NCBI RefSeq assembly: GCF_954871325.1
Contig: NC_088777.1
Location: 19,693,366-19,757,365, forward strand
Source: Gordionus sp. m RMFG-2023
Lineage: Eukaryota > Nematomorpha > Gordioida > Chordodea > Parachordodidae
Direction: 5' to 3'
Length of the DNA stretch: 64,000 nucleotides
Part shown: positions 45,531 through 57,398 of the stretch, piece after piece
Layout of the letters: each line of letters starts with the position of its first letter
Numbering within the stretch: the stretch's first letter is position 1
Translations under genes and position numbers: made by a program
The notes under the pieces: generated by a model
Seen by the model: the letters and a program-made list of their open reading frames with translations, nothing else
The model's database searches: none
Told to the model about the DNA's origin: nothing

Positions 45531-46410
45531 ATATAAAGTAATTGCGGGATTAATATAAAATATATGAGTCTTATTAAATTAATATTTTTCAAAAAAATAT
45601 TTTTTTCGATACCGTCAAAGCCGGATACTTGCGAAGCGTTGGGACTGAAAAAATTTATTTTTTAGCACTTATCCGATTTTTTACAATTATAATATTAAAT
45701 ATAATTTTTTGTTAATATAAGCCAATTTTGGGTTATTATTAATAATCTATTATTTATATATATTCTAAGCATTAAAGCTATCAAATTTGACATCTTTAAT
45801 GTGCACATATTGCGTTTATTAAAAAAAATTCAAAATGATTAAAAATATTTTTTTCCAATTTAAGTCTAATTTGGATATTACAATATGTATTTAAAAAAAT
45901 TTTTATACTTGATAATTTTAAGATAATCGAAAATAAATAAATCCAATTATATTTAACATAATCAATAATTTTAGAGAAACATTTAATAAATATATTAGAA
46001 AAAAAGAAAAATATTATTTGTGTTACCTCTTTACAATGTTCATATTTATAACATTTAATAAAAGGTTTTTAATTCATTCTTGTGGATAATTATAAAAAAA
46101 TTTAATATAAAAATCTAAGACTTAAAAGTTGTAATAAGAAATATAATATTTACACTTACTTTAAAACATGTTAAGATAATCCTTTTATTTATGTAAGTAG
46201 ACCCTGTTAAATAAATCAGAATCTATCAATGCTGAATAAATCAATGTAGTAGATAATCTAATTTCTCACTGAGAAATGTTTCTAATTTCTTATTTGAAAA
46301 CTTTAATATTCATTTATAAATTGAATTAAAATCAAACACATTGTTTCATTTCCCTTTATTATATGAATATATATATAGATAAATATTTTTTATAAAATTA
46401 ATTAATTTGT
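45531..46410. other. AT-rich stretch without recognised content
   Basis: No repeat shared with the rest of the window and no coding frame. Confidence 0.4.
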
Positions 46411-46414
46411 AAGG

Positions 46415-46720
46415 ATTTTTTGAATAGGCCTTCAGCAATACCTTATTGTCTTCTTAATGATTCTTGATCCTCCAAGTTTTCATATACATACTGGATAAAG
46501 ATGTCTTATCCTTTCATGGCATTGCTTTTGTTAGGTAAATAATTAGGTTTGGATATCTCTTTTATAACATCATTCAAGTAATCATTTTCTACAATATTAT
46601 GTCTTTCTAGAAAATTAAATAAATCTTATTATTTATATAAAAAAGTCTTTCCAAGATCTGTGCTATCTCTTTCATTGCAGATTATGTGAAATTTCTATTT
46701 AGCCTTTTTCTAAATTTCTG
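46415..46720 (-). pseudogene. Decayed reading frame of unknown origin
   Basis: One minus-strand frame stays coding-like for about 95 codons but contains four in-frame stops (two adjacent). It reads LFNFLERHNIVENDYLNDVI, KEISKPNYLPNKSNAMKG, DIFIQYVYENLEDQESLRRQ and GIAEGLFKKSLQIN. The even amino-acid composition and uniform frame argue for a former gene or an exon of a decayed element. No family is recognised. Confidence 0.5.
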
Positions 46721-46954
46721 CAGCTACCTAGAATTATAAAAATTGAAGATATTTATAAAATTTAGAACTATCTAATCAAATTTTTTGTTGTTAATCAAGC
46801 TACAATTTGCACACCGTATCTTAAAGAAAGCTAATTTTACTTGTTAGTTACTGGTGGGTTATTTGTAAGGCATTGTGATAATTTTGATTCTATTCTATAA
46901 ATATTTATACGTCATACGTCATAATAAGCGCAATTACTCTTTATCGCTATATGA

Positions 46955-47160
46955 AACAGCAGACCTACGCTTGATCTATCTCATCCCATCTAATTGGGTT
47001 AAGAAATTTGGGGGTAGCCTATGAGATGAGCCCATCCACAGTTTTTGGGCAGGCTGCAGTTACCTGTGCGCGCAAGAGGTGAAACCACTTGCTTAAACGC
47101 CTACGGGAAATAAGAAGAGAGAGAAAAGCCCGTACCCGATTAAGTAAAATGTATATTATA
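46955..47160. other. GC-richer segment, unidentified
   Basis: About 45-50% G+C (for example CTGTGCGCGCAAGAGGTG), far from the local norm. It lies on the 3' side of the minus-strand LINE tail and may be its 3' region or a SINE. No tRNA fold was found by eye. Confidence 0.35.
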
Positions 47161-47557
47161 GGGAGGGGTATTGGTAAATTTTAATTTATGGTCTATATTG
47201 AATTTGTTTATTTAATATAAATATGATATATTTTTTTAATAAACCTGCCTTACTATTTAAGAATATTAGATTAGTGAGTTAAGTATATTTTGGATAATTA
47301 TATCAAGGTTAGGTACATGAAGAGTTTTATAAATAAATAAATAAATGTATGTTTACAATGGCGGGAGGAAGGTGGTGCTTATGCTACAGGGGGGAATGAG
47401 AGATTTGGAGGGTGTAGGTAGCCGGATTTGATTTTTAGAAGCTTTTTTATCGAGCTTTTATTATTGTTTAGACGTATGAATTGTTCCATCGTCAGATTTA
47501 GGCTTATGACTTCTTTTATCGTTCTGTATAGCCAATATGACTTGTATTTACCATATG

Positions 47558-50051
47558 CAGAGTTGTTATTAGCGCGCTATCTTTTTTGGTAGCTATAGCT
47601 AATAGCCGCTACTTTTTTTTTAATTATTTAATTTTTTAGCGCGCTACTTTTTTTAAAAGTAGCTAAGTAGTGCGCTACTTCGCTACTTTTAAAAATATAA
47701 TGAATGTAAGTATAAACATGAAAATTTAAATATAATATCATAATTAATTATAATTTTTAAAATTTATTATTTAATTTTGAAATTGAAATATATTTTCAAT
47801 TTTTAATTTATATTTTCAATCTGTGTTAATAATCTAAAATGGCATCGCCCATGGATATCCAATCCTTGAAAGTGATTTGGACATGCACATGGAAGATTCA
47901 ATGGAAGAAAATGTACTTAATAGCTCTAATAACGATTTCCCATTCCCTAGATTTGAAAAATTTTTTAAAATAAATATTAAAACAAAATCTGGATTCAAAT
48001 TTCTGTGCTTAAAATGTAAAAAAAAATATATCATCAAATCAATCGAGTAGCTATAACCTGAAGAAACACCTAAAGGTAAATTGTTATTTTTGCATTATAA
48101 TATTATTTATTTTATTAGACTGTTCACGCCAATTGCTATAAGGAAATAGAGAAACATATAAAAAATTTTGGTATAGGAGAATCTTCATTCAAAAAGACAA
48201 ATACTATCCAAACCAAATTAACTGATAATAAACATACCAATATTTCACAAAAATTGGCTGATAAAGTAATTGTTGATTTTATTATTGACACAATTCAGCC
48301 ATTGTCCTTGGTTGATACAACAGTTTTATGTCGCCAGACACTTATGAATAAAATAGCCGACAACTTCAAAGTGATGAAAGATGCTCTAATAGTAGAGTTA
48401 TCATATATATCTTATGTATGTACTACGGCAGATAGTTGGACACATAACAGAAGGTAAAAACTTATTTATATTTATAAATTGATCTGATTAAATATTTTTA
48501 GAGCTTATTTGGGAATCACATGCCATTGGTTAGACCCTAGGACTTTAAAAAGAAGATCTGTAGCCTTAGCCCTTAAAAGGATTATAGGATGCCAGACATA
48601 TTACTTGCAAATAAAATTGTTGACATCCACAAGTCTTTTAGGATTCATAATAAAGTTTGCAAGATGGTTACTGATAATGGGTCTAACTACCTGAAGGCAT
48701 TTAGGTTATATCACAAATTTATTTATAATATTTATTTTAAGTTATGATTTTTTGGGCAGTAAATTAATCAGAATGGAATGGTTATTATTTAAACTATAAA
48801 ATATTTAGTATTTTAATATTTCACATTATTTATAGAATTTTTATTAACTAAATACACACATATTTTAGTAATATTATGATTATCATAATTTATATCAAAT
48901 TATAAATAAAATTAGTGAAATTAACTAATAAAATATAAAACAGAGGTGGATTATTTTATTAATTTTTATTGTACAGTGTCATTGAGCTAATCTAACATTT
49001 AATAAGATATGGTTATTGAATATTTCATGGATGATTAGATTTTTACTATATTTATTTCTTATTGATTAATTGCCATCAATTTATATACAGTACAGGGAAT
49101 TCATTTAATGTATTCATTTGATAAAATATTTTTGCTTAGTTACATTATAATTCTTGAGGTTCAAAATTTAGAATACTAAGAAATGATTTTTCCACACCAT
49201 TTTTGATAAATATTACTAGACATTTCTATTAAAACTGGATGAATAATTTAATTTGTCCTATTTAATATGAATATAGAATATTTGGTGAGGATAATGCTGA
49301 AGATGAGATACAGAATGATAGTCAACATGTATTGGAAGAGGAGGAAATAGGTGTTGATGCCAATGATATTAATGAGATCTTAGAAGAAGGTTTAAATTAT
49401 TTTATAATACATGTTAATCTAATCAATATTCTATAGGATCTTCAACTAACTCCACAATGTTACCCAGCCATCAGAGATGCTCCTGTCATAATTTAAATTT
49501 GATAGCAACAGTAGATGCTGAAGGAGCTTTAAATGATGAAGATTTTAAAACAGTGTCAAGATCGACATTTTATAAATGTCAAACTTTATGGAATAAGCAG
49601 AACAAATCACCTAAAAGTTCTGACATGTTTAAAAAAAAATTAGGGAGGTATTTATTAACCCCTAATCGTACAAGATGGAATTCTGTATACCAAGCAATAA
49701 AACTAATCGCTTATTTCTGGAGGAAAGAAGATTAGAGATTAATTATCTCTGTGATCTTGTTGAAATTGAATATATTAACGATGAAGAGCATACTTTTATA
49801 AAAGAGTATACAGAAGTAATTCTAATTAATAATTATTCATTTCCATATCAAATATTTATTTATATTGCTTATTTTTTTATATTTATAAATGTTGATTTTT
49901 ATATATTATTTATTATACATTTACATTATAAGCAAAAAATTTTTTTTTTTATAAAAAGTAGCTTAAAAGTAGCTAATAGCGCGCTACTTTTTTTTGACAA
50001 ATAGCTATAGCGGTAGCGCGCTACTTCTAAAAATAGCGTTTAACAACTCTG
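47558..50051 (+). mobile_element. hAT transposon with readable introns (BED type)
   Basis: The ends are CAGAGTTGTTATTAGCGCGC and, inverted, CAGAGTTGTTAAACGC. Duplication ACCATATG (47550-47557) and ACCGTATG (50052-50059). Subterminal regions on both sides repeat TAGCGCGCTACTTTT. It carries the transposase relic described separately and lacks the C-terminal dimerisation domain, so it is an internally deleted copy. Confidence 0.9.
47839..49790 (+). pseudogene. hAT transposase with BED finger and 43-48-bp introns
   Basis: The first exon, to 48075, contains the BED-type finger (CLKCKK...NLKKHLK). A GT-AG intron (48076-48118, 43 bp) interrupts it, and the last His arrives after splicing (HLK|TVH). 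The second exon reads LADKVIVDFIIDTIQPLSLV and YVCTTADSWTHNR. The second intron is 48454-48501 (48 bp). The third exon reads YLGITCHWLDPRTLKRRSVA, then out of frame MVTDNGSNYLKAFR, with the catalytic Asp region TDNGSN. A long third intron of about 550 bp joins to IFGEDNAEDEIQ. A fourth intron, 49390-49436 (47 bp), leads to CSCHNLNLIATVDAE (the second catalytic region, CxxH) and RTRWNSVYQAI. At least two frameshifts are present, and the C-terminal part is lost. Confidence 0.82.
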
Positions 50052-50405
50052 ACCGTATGTTTTACCTTCATGAGACTCGAGCCAGATTATAGCTTCATGA
50101 ACTATGTTTTGTCTGAAGTTTCTGATGGTGTGACCAAAGAGTTGGATGTGCCTTTTTTTGAGAGTAGTCTCGATCGGGACGTTTTTTGAGATTCGTCATA
50201 GGCTGGCATTTGAAATTATTCTTGGATAGAAAATACCGTTGAGCTGGCGCAGACAGCGGTTTACGAAAACCTGTATTTTCTTTATCTGGGATTTATTTAT
50301 TTCCCAAGTGTCTCTACCGTAGAGGAGGACTGGAATGACTGTAGCGTTAAATATTCGGAGTCTCGTTTTGACTGAGATCTCTCTGGCTGTCCATAGTTTG
50401 TAATA

Positions 50406-50803
50406 AGCATAAAATAATAATTACGGGATATGTGATTATTAAACGCCAAAAGAAAAACCCATCAGATTGGGTATCGAAAATTTAAGGATGATGTAAATCC
50501 AAAAATAATTTTTAAGTTATTTAGTACTAATCTCCAAATAGCTTTGTTAACATATAAATAGGACTTAAAACTTTGCGCATTTAAATTATATTTCTCAATT
50601 AACCGATTTGCATTTTAAAATATATTTTAATATTATGCCATTGTATATTTTAACAAAATGGCGGATTTTTTTCGCATTTAAAAATATTTGCACCTAAGCG
50701 ATATGATATTTAACGGTTTGACGGTGTTTTTAAGTTGATGTAATAGATTGACTATATATATCAAGAGATCAAGTCATTCTGTGCTCAATTTATATATTTT
50801 ATA
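50406..50803. other. Short intergenic stretch
   Basis: Nothing recognised between the LINE fragment and the next element. Confidence 0.4.
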
Positions 50804-51983
50804 CATAGGCGTAGACAGGGGGGGGGGAAGGGGAAATCCCCCCCTTCAGAAATTTAACACTTTTTGTGACTATCATTTTAAGCTAATAAAAAATATCCCC
50901 CTTAGTCCTCTTCCTTCCCTACTCCCTGACCCTCAAAAACGTATGCATATATCTTAAACAATAATTTGAAAGAAAAAATGTAAAAGTTGATATTTTTTTA
51001 TAAAACTATTCATCATAATTTATACATTTTTGGAAAAAAGCATTTTTATATATAAAAAGTGAACCAAAAATGTTTTTTAAGAAATGGAATATAGCCAAAG
51101 ATAAGTCTTAAGACAAAAATGAAATATATTATAATTATAATAATAGATCCATAAAATTACTAGATAATATAATATATCAAATATAATTTTTTATAAAGTG
51201 AGTAATTTTAATTTATTTATCCTAATAAAAGTAAAATATAATTATAAAACCATTAATAAAATTAAATCATAAATGAAATAAAATAATTAAAGCACAATAC
51301 AAACAGTGGAATATTATATGTCGTAGATTTACAGTATATCTAATTTTATCAATTATCATATGACAATTTACAAATATAGCGAATTATATATTTTACAGAA
51401 AACTATAAAATATTGATAAGGACATCAGAAAATATCTTTTAAAAACATTGTGGGATGAATAATATAAAGATTAATTTTTAATATAATTTTTTATTTAAAA
51501 TAAATAGATGGCGTTAATAATTGGATGCAAATTGTTGCTATATTTATTATTAAGAGCATTGATTAGTAAAATTTGTTAAAATATTAACTGTAATATATAC
51601 CCTAACCAGAGTTGTTAAAAGATCGCAAAAGATCGACGATCCTGGATTCGATCGCAAATTTGTCAATTTTACGAGATTTATGATTCTGCCTTAAAGTGAG
51701 GATCGAGATCGAGATCATTTTGTTTAAAATTCGATCCCGATCTTTTTAAAAATTAATTTTTTACTTAAAAAGCAATAAATAAAATAAAAATTTTGAAAAT
51801 TAAATTAAAATATTATTTTTAAAAAAAATATCTATCTTCATATTTTATCAACTTCCATTCCACCATTTATTTTATAGATATATTTATTCATTTCCTAAAT
51901 TTTACGAGATTTAGAGCTCTTACAAGTTATTTAATATAAATTTATAATAATATATTAATATTTATTTTAATAGGTAAATGTAA

Positions 51984-52200
51984 ATGTCCATTATAGATTT
52001 AGAAGATTCTATTGCTTCTACTATTGATGTAACAGCAGATATAAGTGAGAATGAGAATCTTTTACCATTTTTGAAATTACGTAAGTATTTTAATTTATGT
52101 ATGGAGGAAAGCAACTCTTATAATATGATCAGCACCAAATGCCGTCTCTGTAAAAAGATAATATCATCTTCCAAAATATCATCCTCGAACTTAAAGAGAC
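51984..52200 (+). pseudogene. hAT transposase exon 1 (BED finger)
   Basis: MSIIDLEDSIASTIDVTADI opens an acidic N terminus, followed by LPFLKLRKYFNLCMEESNSY and the finger CRLCKK...NLKRHLQ. It matches, in the same order, the first exon of the copy at 41880-45016. The donor site expected after HLQ is mutated (ATAATT). Confidence 0.8.
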
Positions 52201-52759
52201 ATTTACAAATAATTCTTTTAAAATTTTTTTATTTGATAATCTTAATGTCAACATGTTTAAATTTAATTTATTACATTCCTGAGTTGAGCAAGTCCTACAG
52301 AAATAGAATCTAGATACAGATTCTTTATAAAAAAATATTTTTTTATGCAATTATTTTATATTATCAGATATCTGCAAAATATATTAAAAAACTGCAAAGA
52401 TCTGGCAAATTTAGTAAAATATTTTTAATAGGCCAGTTCTACTAAACCTCTGATATCTAGTAAAATATTAATGGGCCTATGAAGACATTAAAAATTTATT
52501 AGATTATTAGAATTTTAAGCTAATATTTTGATTAATATTTTTTGTAAATAAATTACAAATGTTAATTTCTTTGTATACTAAGTATTAAGTTTACATTTAA
52601 TCAATATTTATGATATGACCCAAATATAAATAAATACCATACAGATGATGTGCCAGACTTGACTGTAAAATTTAAAAGGGTTAAGTTTTGCAGATACTTG
52701 ATTTGATTTATATGAATAAAATGAACACTTATTTAATAAAAAATTAATTATCATTTCAT

Positions 52760-53217
52760 AATATAGATTTCCTTCACTGTATGAAGACAGTAACATTTTG
52801 GCAGCCATGATTCACTCTAAATTTAAACTTAATTGGCCTTATATTAATCTGCCACAAAATATGATGGTAAAAGAAAGATGAGTTGCCCATTTGGAAAATA
52901 TGCAGGAACAACCATATGCGGATATCTCAAATGAATGTATGGATGACATTGATGCTTTTTTTGGGAAAAATACTGTACAAAATGTTTGTTCCGTTGAAAA
53001 ATTTTTCTGTTCAAATGATGATTCCATGAATATTTTTAATACTTATATTAATTTAAAAAAAATATTTATTGAATATAATACACCTTTGCCATCAAGCGCT
53101 CCTGTGGAGCGCTTGTTTAGTAAAGCTAAACATGTTCTAAATGAAAGACGCGGATGTTTAAATGATGATAATTTAGAAAAATTTTTATTATTAAAAGGTA
53201 ATTTTAATTATAAATAA
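52760..53217 (+). pseudogene. hAT transposase C-terminal exon (dimerisation domain)
   Basis: Open except for one stop at about 52879. It reads SNILAAMIHSKFKLNWPYIN (the RF-W region of hAT proteins) and, near the end, YNTPLPSSAPVERLFSKAKH and LNERRGCLNDDNLEKFLLLK, the hAT dimerisation motif (APVERLFSxAxxxxxxxRxxLxxxxxExLLxLK). The central catalytic part is deleted. Confidence 0.88.
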
Positions 53218-54041
53218 ATATATTATATTTGTTAGATTTATTATTCAATTACAATAAATTTCTACCATATTTAATTTATTTTTATATTAGTTAATTTTAC
53301 ATCGGTTATATTATATTATTATTCAATTACAATAAATTTATAACATATATTAGTTAATTTTGCATCGGTCAGAAATTTCCTTCAGAAATTTAAATAGAAA
53401 AAAAGGTCGATCCTGGATTTCGATCCTCTTTTTTTGAAAAGATCGTGATTCGATCGTTTGAAAAAGATCGGTTAACAAGCCTGACCCTAACTGTCAAATA
53501 TGTCTGTAAAAGGGGAATTTTACCTAGTATTTTGTAACCAATTCTATATAATAGAGGAATATCAACTTATGTTTACTTACTTTTTATAAATAAAATTTTT
53601 ATATTTGTTTGGAATAAATTATTACCTTGCTTTTATAAATGTATATACCTATAATTTATTATATTTTATATAAACTAATAAAAATATATTTCATATTTGT
53701 TCCAGGTTTATTTTTATTATTAAAATTAACCTCCTATCTTGTAAAAATATTTAATGACTATATATAGACTAAGGTAACCCCGGAGAAGGCCTGCTCAAAA
53801 TGGGGTCTCGCTCTGGGGGCGAAGCCCCCAGTAATTTTTTAATCCCCCCCCCCCCCTTAGGAAAATCCTGGCTACGCCTATGCTCTATATGAATATTATA
53901 TAAAGAATCAAATGATGAATCTTATAAAAGATACCATACTTCTCACCAATTCTTCAAAACTATATTACTTATTTTTATTTTATTTGGTCCTATATAATTT
54001 TATTAATCAAACCTTTTATTTCATCAATTTTCTTTTTTTAG

Positions 54042-54110
54042 TCTTTTCAAATAATAGGATATATTAGTAATAAATATACAAAGATTGGCGATTATCATTT
54101 GAATTCATAA
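54042..54110 (+). CDS. Possible small terminal exon
   Basis: After a strong acceptor (ATTTTCTTTTTTTAG), an open frame of 22 codons (SFQIIGYISNKYTKIGDYHL) ends in TAA. It has no partner exon identified. Confidence 0.22.
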   Translation, partial: SFQIIGYISNKYTKIGDYHLNS

Positions 54111-54611
54111 AGAGAGTCAGTAGTAAGACTATTTTGGGGTTTGTACTTCGACTAATTGTCTTTATTTATTATATAAATGCACATTGATAACATTTAATCG
54201 CCGTGTAAACCATAGATAATTTCAATTGCATTTAATGAATGAAGCACCAATCTAGTAGTGTATATATATCTATTTATATATCAATGGATATTTTACAATG
54301 AAATGAATGACAAATTTTTTTTTATCTATATTATATATATATATACGCCTAAGCAGATTACTATCTTGTAGAGCATAAATTTTTAATGCTTTAAATGAAT
54401 ATTTTTATCAATGTTAAAATTAAAACATATCAGCTTTTCTATCTTTTTATACTATTCCCCCAAAACCTATATATTTTTTGAAAGGTATAAAAGTTTTGAT
54501 TCTTACTAATATTAGTAGCAGTAATATTAAAATGAAAGTCTTTAATATATAAGATTTTATATAATCTGAATTTTATTCCGTAATTTGATAAAATCTCTAG
54601 GATTATAAATT

Positions 54612-54928
54612 TCAATAATCAACAAGCGGTTTATTTTCTTTATCATCGACAATTGTTGCGTCTCTGAAAACAAAGTTTGTATCTAATATAACTGCAAAAA
54701 AAATAAAATTCCCTAATTCTATCAATTCTTTATTATTTTAATTTAAATTGTAAGTTGTATTTTTGAACTCAAATATCTTCTTTGTTTAGTTACAAGATTT
54801 TGGAGCATTGAATCATAATTGCTTATTAACTTTATTAAAGTGATACAATTCTAATTTCTTGTTTTTTATATAATAAACATTCATTGTGTGCTCGGCAAGC
54901 AAGATCACAGCATGATAATGTTAATATC
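54612..54928 (-). CDS. Unrecognised two-exon gene fragment
   Basis: The terminal exon 54612-54691 follows TTTTTTTTGCAG and reads ILDTNFVFRDATIVDDKENK and PLVDY before TGA. An upstream exon beginning at 54928 (acceptor GGGTTTTAG) reads ILTLSCCDLACRAHNE. If it ends at 54879 with donor GTTTAT, the phases agree (one base plus two). If instead it runs to 54847 (donor GTATCA), they do not. The cluster of cysteines (CC-x3-C) is notable. No family is recognised, and the start codon is not found. Confidence 0.4.
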
Positions 54929-55074
54929 CTAAAACCCTATATAGCAGAGTTGTTTGGAAATACGATTAAAATGCATCTATATATAATGCCTAAAAATGTG
55001 TTTAGTTAGATACATATAATTGACATTTTATCCAGATAAATTGTCCTAAAGATAAATTTAAGATATAATTAAGA

Positions 55075-55472
55075 TCAAGTCTGAGCCGATCCACAATTTT
55101 TAATCGATCTGATTGGATATTTGCTGATATTTATTTTAAAAGGCACAGATACCGATTCGATACCTATATATACATTGGATTTTTGTCATTATTTTATATA
55201 ATATAAGATAATTGAATAATAATCTGTATATAAATTATTTTAATTTGGTTAATCTTCTTTTATAATAGGTTATTCATATAATTTACTTCTTCTCTCGTCA
55301 AAATATGTAAGAAATACTTTTATAAGACACTTTTTTATATGAAAATTTCTTATGAGAAAGGAAAATTAGTTCAAAAATAAATAAAAAGTGTGGTAAATAA
55401 AATAAAAAATGTATATAAAAATAAAAATATTCGATATTTTTCTAAAAGTACAATATCGGTACAGCCCTAATT
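55075..55472. mobile_element. MITE-like sequence
   Basis: The right end, inverted, is TAGGGCTGTACCGATATTGT. The left side has GTCTGAGCCGATCCAC and ATACCGATTCGATACC. Probably a degraded MITE. No duplication is found. Confidence 0.4.
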
Positions 55473-55587
55473 AAGATTTTTTATTATTATCTTGTAAAGT
55501 ATTCATAATGCCAAAACTAAAAATTTATTCGCTGTGAATTGAGCTACCTTATCCATTTCCTCTTATGGGTTTTAAAAAATATGATAT

Positions 55588-55851
55588 TTAAATATTAAAT
55601 CTGTCAATTTTATTTTTTGCGATTAGTATCATTTGGAAACTTTGAAAGTTCATATTAATTGCTTGGAAATTAATTTTTTCTTTAAAATTTCTGGAATTTG
55701 AAGCTAGTCTATTCAAGTTTGAAAATTCCACTTCAGTGTTGATTATTTCTTCTTCGTCAGTATCACTAATATTGATCATCTAAAAATTTATAATATTTAA
55801 ATTTATAAAGATTATTATTAATATCAAATTTACCATATTTTCGTCATCCAT
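55588..55851 (-). CDS. Small two-exon gene, unknown function
   Basis: ATG at 55851. The first exon, 55834-55851, encodes MDDENM. A 54-bp GT-AG intron (55780-55833, GTAAAT...TTTTAG) follows. The second exon, 55588-55779, encodes 63 residues ending in TAA. The product of 69 residues begins very acidic (SDTDEEEIINTEVEF) and becomes mixed (LNRLASNSRNFKEKINFQ). The ORF after about residue 50 is less convincing and might be intron read-through. No motif is recognised. The neighbouring gene on the plus strand starts or runs beyond 56.2 kb, so the two would be divergent. Confidence 0.4.
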
Positions 55852-56676
55852 TGTGTAAAATAAAACATGTCAAAGAAATAAACTAGGGTAGATTTTTAAT
55901 AAGTAAAATATAATGGTATTAAAATGTATTTATAAATAGATACAGATATAACTAAAATTTATCTAGATATAGACACTTTTATTATTTTTATTGCAAAATT
56001 AGTCCGGAGAAAGTGACACTCATTCTATGGTGTAATGGAATCACTGTAGCTATGTGTTGATTGTTATACGCCTTCCTTTAGCTCCAACTTTATGGTTAGG
56101 ATAAAAATTTAAAAAAAACTAATAAATATTGAAATACACCTAATATCACATTAATTCTCTCGATATTTTTGGAATAAGCCCAGTCGCCTTATTTTAAGTG
56201 ATCCTCAAGAAGTATTTACTTCTACCAAAAGATATTAATCGAGTTTGTAGGTCATAATGAGTATCACTTCATGTCATCAGCTAAGAGGTACACTTTACGT
56301 TTTTTAAATATTGTTATATTAATTTAGATAGTATCTAATATAGTGTTTAGTATGAATTTATTATATAATCTGAATATAAATTATTTTATAAATAGTATGC
56401 ATGTAATTTCTTAAAATAAATATCATAAAAAATAGCGTACAAGAACCAAAATTGCACCCGTTTTCAAGGTCCTGTTATGCAGCTAAAAAAATATAATTTG
56501 TAAAATATCAAATTTTTGTAATTAAATTAATTTGATAATATATTATTTATTTTAAGCTCATCAAAAAATAGGATAGGTCTATAATTATGTAAATAATCAC
56601 GTTTACGTGTTTATTAATAAAAATTGAAACATTTATAATATATGTAAAACATTTCTATTCTAATTATTACATTTAG

Positions 56677-56969
56677 ATTATTAATTATAAACTAGCTCAA
56701 ATCCTTAACATTAATGTAAAAGTTATAAATGATGACGGTAATAATTAAGAATATTTTATTTTTTCGCATATATCTAGTATATTTGTAGGATGATATAATT
56801 GTAAAGGATACTTTAACATTAGACGATGAAGAAATTTTGAAGGTAATTAAATTTAATGCTCTAATATTTGTATTTATATTAGATTACTAGATATATAACG
56901 ACAATTAAAAAGGATTTATCAGATATTCCAGTAAATTGGGGTTTACTCCATCAAAAAATTAGTAATTAA
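56677..56969 (+). CDS. Unrecognised host gene, 3' exons
   Basis: Exons 56789-56842 (DDIIVKDTLTLDDEEILK) and 56883-56969 (ITRYITTIKKDLSDIPVNWG, LLHQKISN, stop TAA) join in phase across a 40-bp GT-AG intron (GTAATT...TTATATTAG). A preceding exon, 56677-56721 (IINYKLAQILNINVK), fits only with the weak donor GTTATA. The better-looking donor at 56738 gives a frame conflict. The acidic-then-basic segment could be the C terminus of a small soluble protein. No family is recognised. Further 5' exons were not resolved. Confidence 0.5.
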
Positions 56970-57283
56970 TCATTTCTTTCTTTAAATTTTATTTTCAAAT
57001 TATCAATTATGAATATTTTTATAATCCTTGCTCGCAGTAAAAATGTTTTTTATGGTATTTTTTATTACGTTTTATACATTGTTTTCACCTATATTTCATA
57101 TTATTTTTTGATAAAAATATTTTAAAATCCTTTTCGTGCTGTTTAAAATGCTGAAAAATAATACCCAATGACTTTCCTTCTGTTGGGTTAGTTGTTTTCC
57201 GATTCTGCTAAAATATGTATACACGTCGATAAATATTTTATTGGAATAAAAGTATAAACCAATTTTTATATTAATTATTTATA

Positions 57284-57398
57284 ATAAACCTTAATCCATA
57301 TTTCTCTAACCTTTTTATCTATCACTTTGCCTGAGCTACTATTTGACACTTCGAAGAAGTTAGCATCAGAGAAAATAGATTCCCGGGGATCGAAATAG
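57284..57398 (+). CDS. Possible exon before the intronic hAT
   Basis: An open frame of about 37 codons reads ITLPELLFDTSKKLASEKID and ends in TAG. If spliced at donor GTTAGC inside it (after TSK), the phase matches the exon at 59245-59332, and the intervening hAT would be intronic. This is speculative. Confidence 0.3.

Larger units (their letters stand above)
47360..50405 (-). mobile_element. LINE C-terminal fragment, split by a hAT
   Basis: From 50405 down, the minus strand reads TRLRIFNATVIPVLLYGRDT, WE, IQVFVNRCLRQLNG and IQLFGHTIRN, the region after the reverse-transcriptase palm in RTE-like LINEs. At 50052 it is interrupted. With one copy of the target duplication the frame continues through 47557 (GKYKSYWLYRTIKEV...TMEQFIRL) to about 47440. 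It is a 5'-truncated relic. Confidence 0.72.
51607..53483 (+). mobile_element. hAT transposon with perfect 8-bp duplication
   Basis: ACCCTAAC at 51599-51606 and 53484-53491. The ends are CAGAGTTGTTAAAAGATCG and, inverted, CAGGCTTGTTAACCGATC. GATCG-rich subterminal repeats occur on both sides. The homologous element at 23053 shows the unoccupied site (CTCTAACTGTCAAATATG). It is an internal deletion derivative keeping the first exon and the C-terminal exons of the transposase. Confidence 0.95.
50804..53882. mobile_element. Second copy of the 23053-type element, with a hAT inside
   Basis: The ends are CATAGGCGTAGACAGG and CCTGGCTACGCCTATG (a 16-bp inverted pair with one mismatch), with poly-G and poly-C runs just inside. 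It aligns end to end with 23053-24223, except for the hAT at 51607-53483. The flanking duplication is not clear. Confidence 0.85.

Noticed and set aside
52129-52350. Minus-strand ORF over the 51984 hAT exon
   Set aside because: It is antisense to a recognised BED-finger exon.
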